7,398 nucleotides of DNA, taken from positions 1 to 7,398 of the forward strand of contig JAIDMV010000152.1 of assembly GCA_029050385.1 (NCBI GenBank), in the 5' to 3' direction. Origin of the DNA: Anaeroplasmataceae bacterium. Lineage in GTDB: Bacteria; Bacillota_I; Bacilli_A; Acholeplasmatales; Anaeroplasmataceae. Shown here in pieces: positions 6,921-7,398 of the stretch; position 1 is the stretch's first letter; each line of letters opens with the position of its first letter. The translations under genes and the position numbers were made by a program. The notes under the pieces are model-generated. The model saw nothing but the letters and a program-made list of their open reading frames with translations. It was not told the origin of the DNA and ran no database searches.

Positions 6921-7376
6921 TTACTCAATCTCCAATTTAATTTTGTAGGTTTTAAACCAATAATCTATTTGATAAAGGTAGGCTAAAAACGCTGTTTTAC
7001 GCATGAGCTGACCATACCATGGAACCTCTAGCTCTTCAGTTGAATTTAAGATATCATTGATTTTATCAATATCAAAGATTTCATATAAGATACTATTCTT
7101 ATCCTCTAACACTTCTCTTAAAAGCTTTACAACTTCATTATGGTATTCTGTTGAATTGCTCTTAGGATAAGGGCTCTTCTTTCTATCAATAACCTCATCA
7201 ATTACTGTTCCCTTATAAGCATCTCTTAAAAGTTTCTTTTCCACTTTACTTCTATACTTATATTTGAAAGGAACATTATACAAGAAATCAACTAAATCCT
7301 TATCACAGAATGGAACTCTTACCTCTATGCTTGCTGCCATCGTAAGACGATCTTTTCTATCTAAAAGATTGGTCAT
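6921..7376 (-). CDS. asnB: Asparagine synthetase (glutamine-hydrolysing), C-terminal part only
   Basis: The 151 residues visible match the end of the AsnB synthetase domain, which makes asparagine from aspartate, glutamine and ATP in the cytoplasm. The diagnostic stretch is LLDRKDRLTMAASIEVRVPFCD near the start of the visible part; it matches the Bacillota form, LLDRKDRMSM...LEVRVPFCD. KKLLRDAY and a C-terminal W-rich helix (PWYGQLMRKTAFLAYLYQ) follow. The N-terminal glutaminase domain and the ATP-binding SGGxDS loop lie beyond the right edge, so the ATG at 7376 is an internal Met and not the real start. Upstream of it the frame continues as YF-type residues (7377-7391) and then meets TAA at 7392-7394. 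That stop lies inside a terminal fold-back palindrome and is probably not real. The gene forms a unit with the GerW-like gene. Confidence 0.85.
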   Translation of the reverse strand: MTNLLDRKDRLTMAASIEVRVPFCDKDLVDFLYNVPFKYKYRSKVEKKLLRDAYKGTVIDEVIDRKKSPYPKSNSTEYHNEVVKLLREVLEDKNSILYEIFDIDKINDILNSTEELEVPWYGQLMRKTAFLAYLYQIDYWFKTYKIKLEIE

Positions 7377-7398
7377 AAAGTATGAAATACTTTATGAC
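7372..7398. repeat. Perfect terminal inverted repeat ending on the last base
   Basis: Arms GTCATAAAGTAT (7372-7383) and ATACTTTATGAC (7387-7398) pair perfectly over 12 bp around a 3-nt GAA loop. The left arm is asnB coding sequence that fits the family; the right arm brings a stop into frame. This suggests a fold-back or assembly artefact at a contig end, or a genuine hairpin at which assembly stopped. Confidence 0.8.

Noticed and set aside
6623..6940. Plus-strand frame of 105 codons
   Set aside because: It is antisense to the GerW-like gene, whose own frame has family motifs, operon spacing and a terminator.
1..7398. Reassigned code (TGA as Trp), considered because of the AT-rich, Mollicutes-like composition
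   Set aside because: All conserved Trp positions in the frames I read use TGG and no in-frame TGA interrupts the GH95 frame, so the standard bacterial code fits.

Overview
This is an AT-rich window of low-GC Gram-positive character. The coding style (A/T-ending codons, strong Shine-Dalgarno sites, TATAAT promoters, intrinsic terminators, TGG rather than TGA for Trp, a YtfJ/GerW-like protein) suggests Bacillota, perhaps a gut Erysipelotrichia/RF39-like lineage. The taxonomic placement is inference. No rRNA, tRNA, CRISPR array or insertion sequence is visible.

Layout. Positions 1-1963 (minus) hold most of a cytoplasmic GH95 family alpha-L-fucosidase/galactosidase-type enzyme that runs off the left edge. 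A 125-bp divergent intergenic region (1964-2088) carries a good sigma-A promoter for it and a weaker one for a 134-residue four-helix membrane protein (2089-2493, plus) of unknown function. Two hairpins (2510-2562 and 2588-2615) separate that gene from the convergent main gene. The main gene, 2644-6360 (minus), encodes a 1238-residue lipoprotein. Its order is lipobox signal peptide, four N-terminal Listeria-Bacteroides (InlB B-type) repeats, a lectin-like beta domain, about 360 residues of acidic helix, and a C-terminal beta region with a carbohydrate-binding-like module between two degenerate repeat-like segments. Its promoter is followed exactly at +1 by a cre-like LacI-family operator, and the second repeat contains a G8 tract in which any 1-base slip leads at once to a stop. 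Positions 6589-7376 (minus) hold a YtfJ/GerW-like protein with a TTG start, directly behind the C-terminal part of an AsnB-type asparagine synthetase, closed by an intrinsic terminator.

Working together. The GH95 enzyme and the surface lipoprotein with putative glycan-binding modules fit a carbohydrate-foraging lifestyle. The operator in front of the lipoprotein fits carbon-source control. They are separate transcription units, so a shared pathway is inference. The last 27 bases form a perfect 12-bp inverted repeat ending on the final base, which looks like a fold-back at a contig end and creates an apparent stop in asnB.
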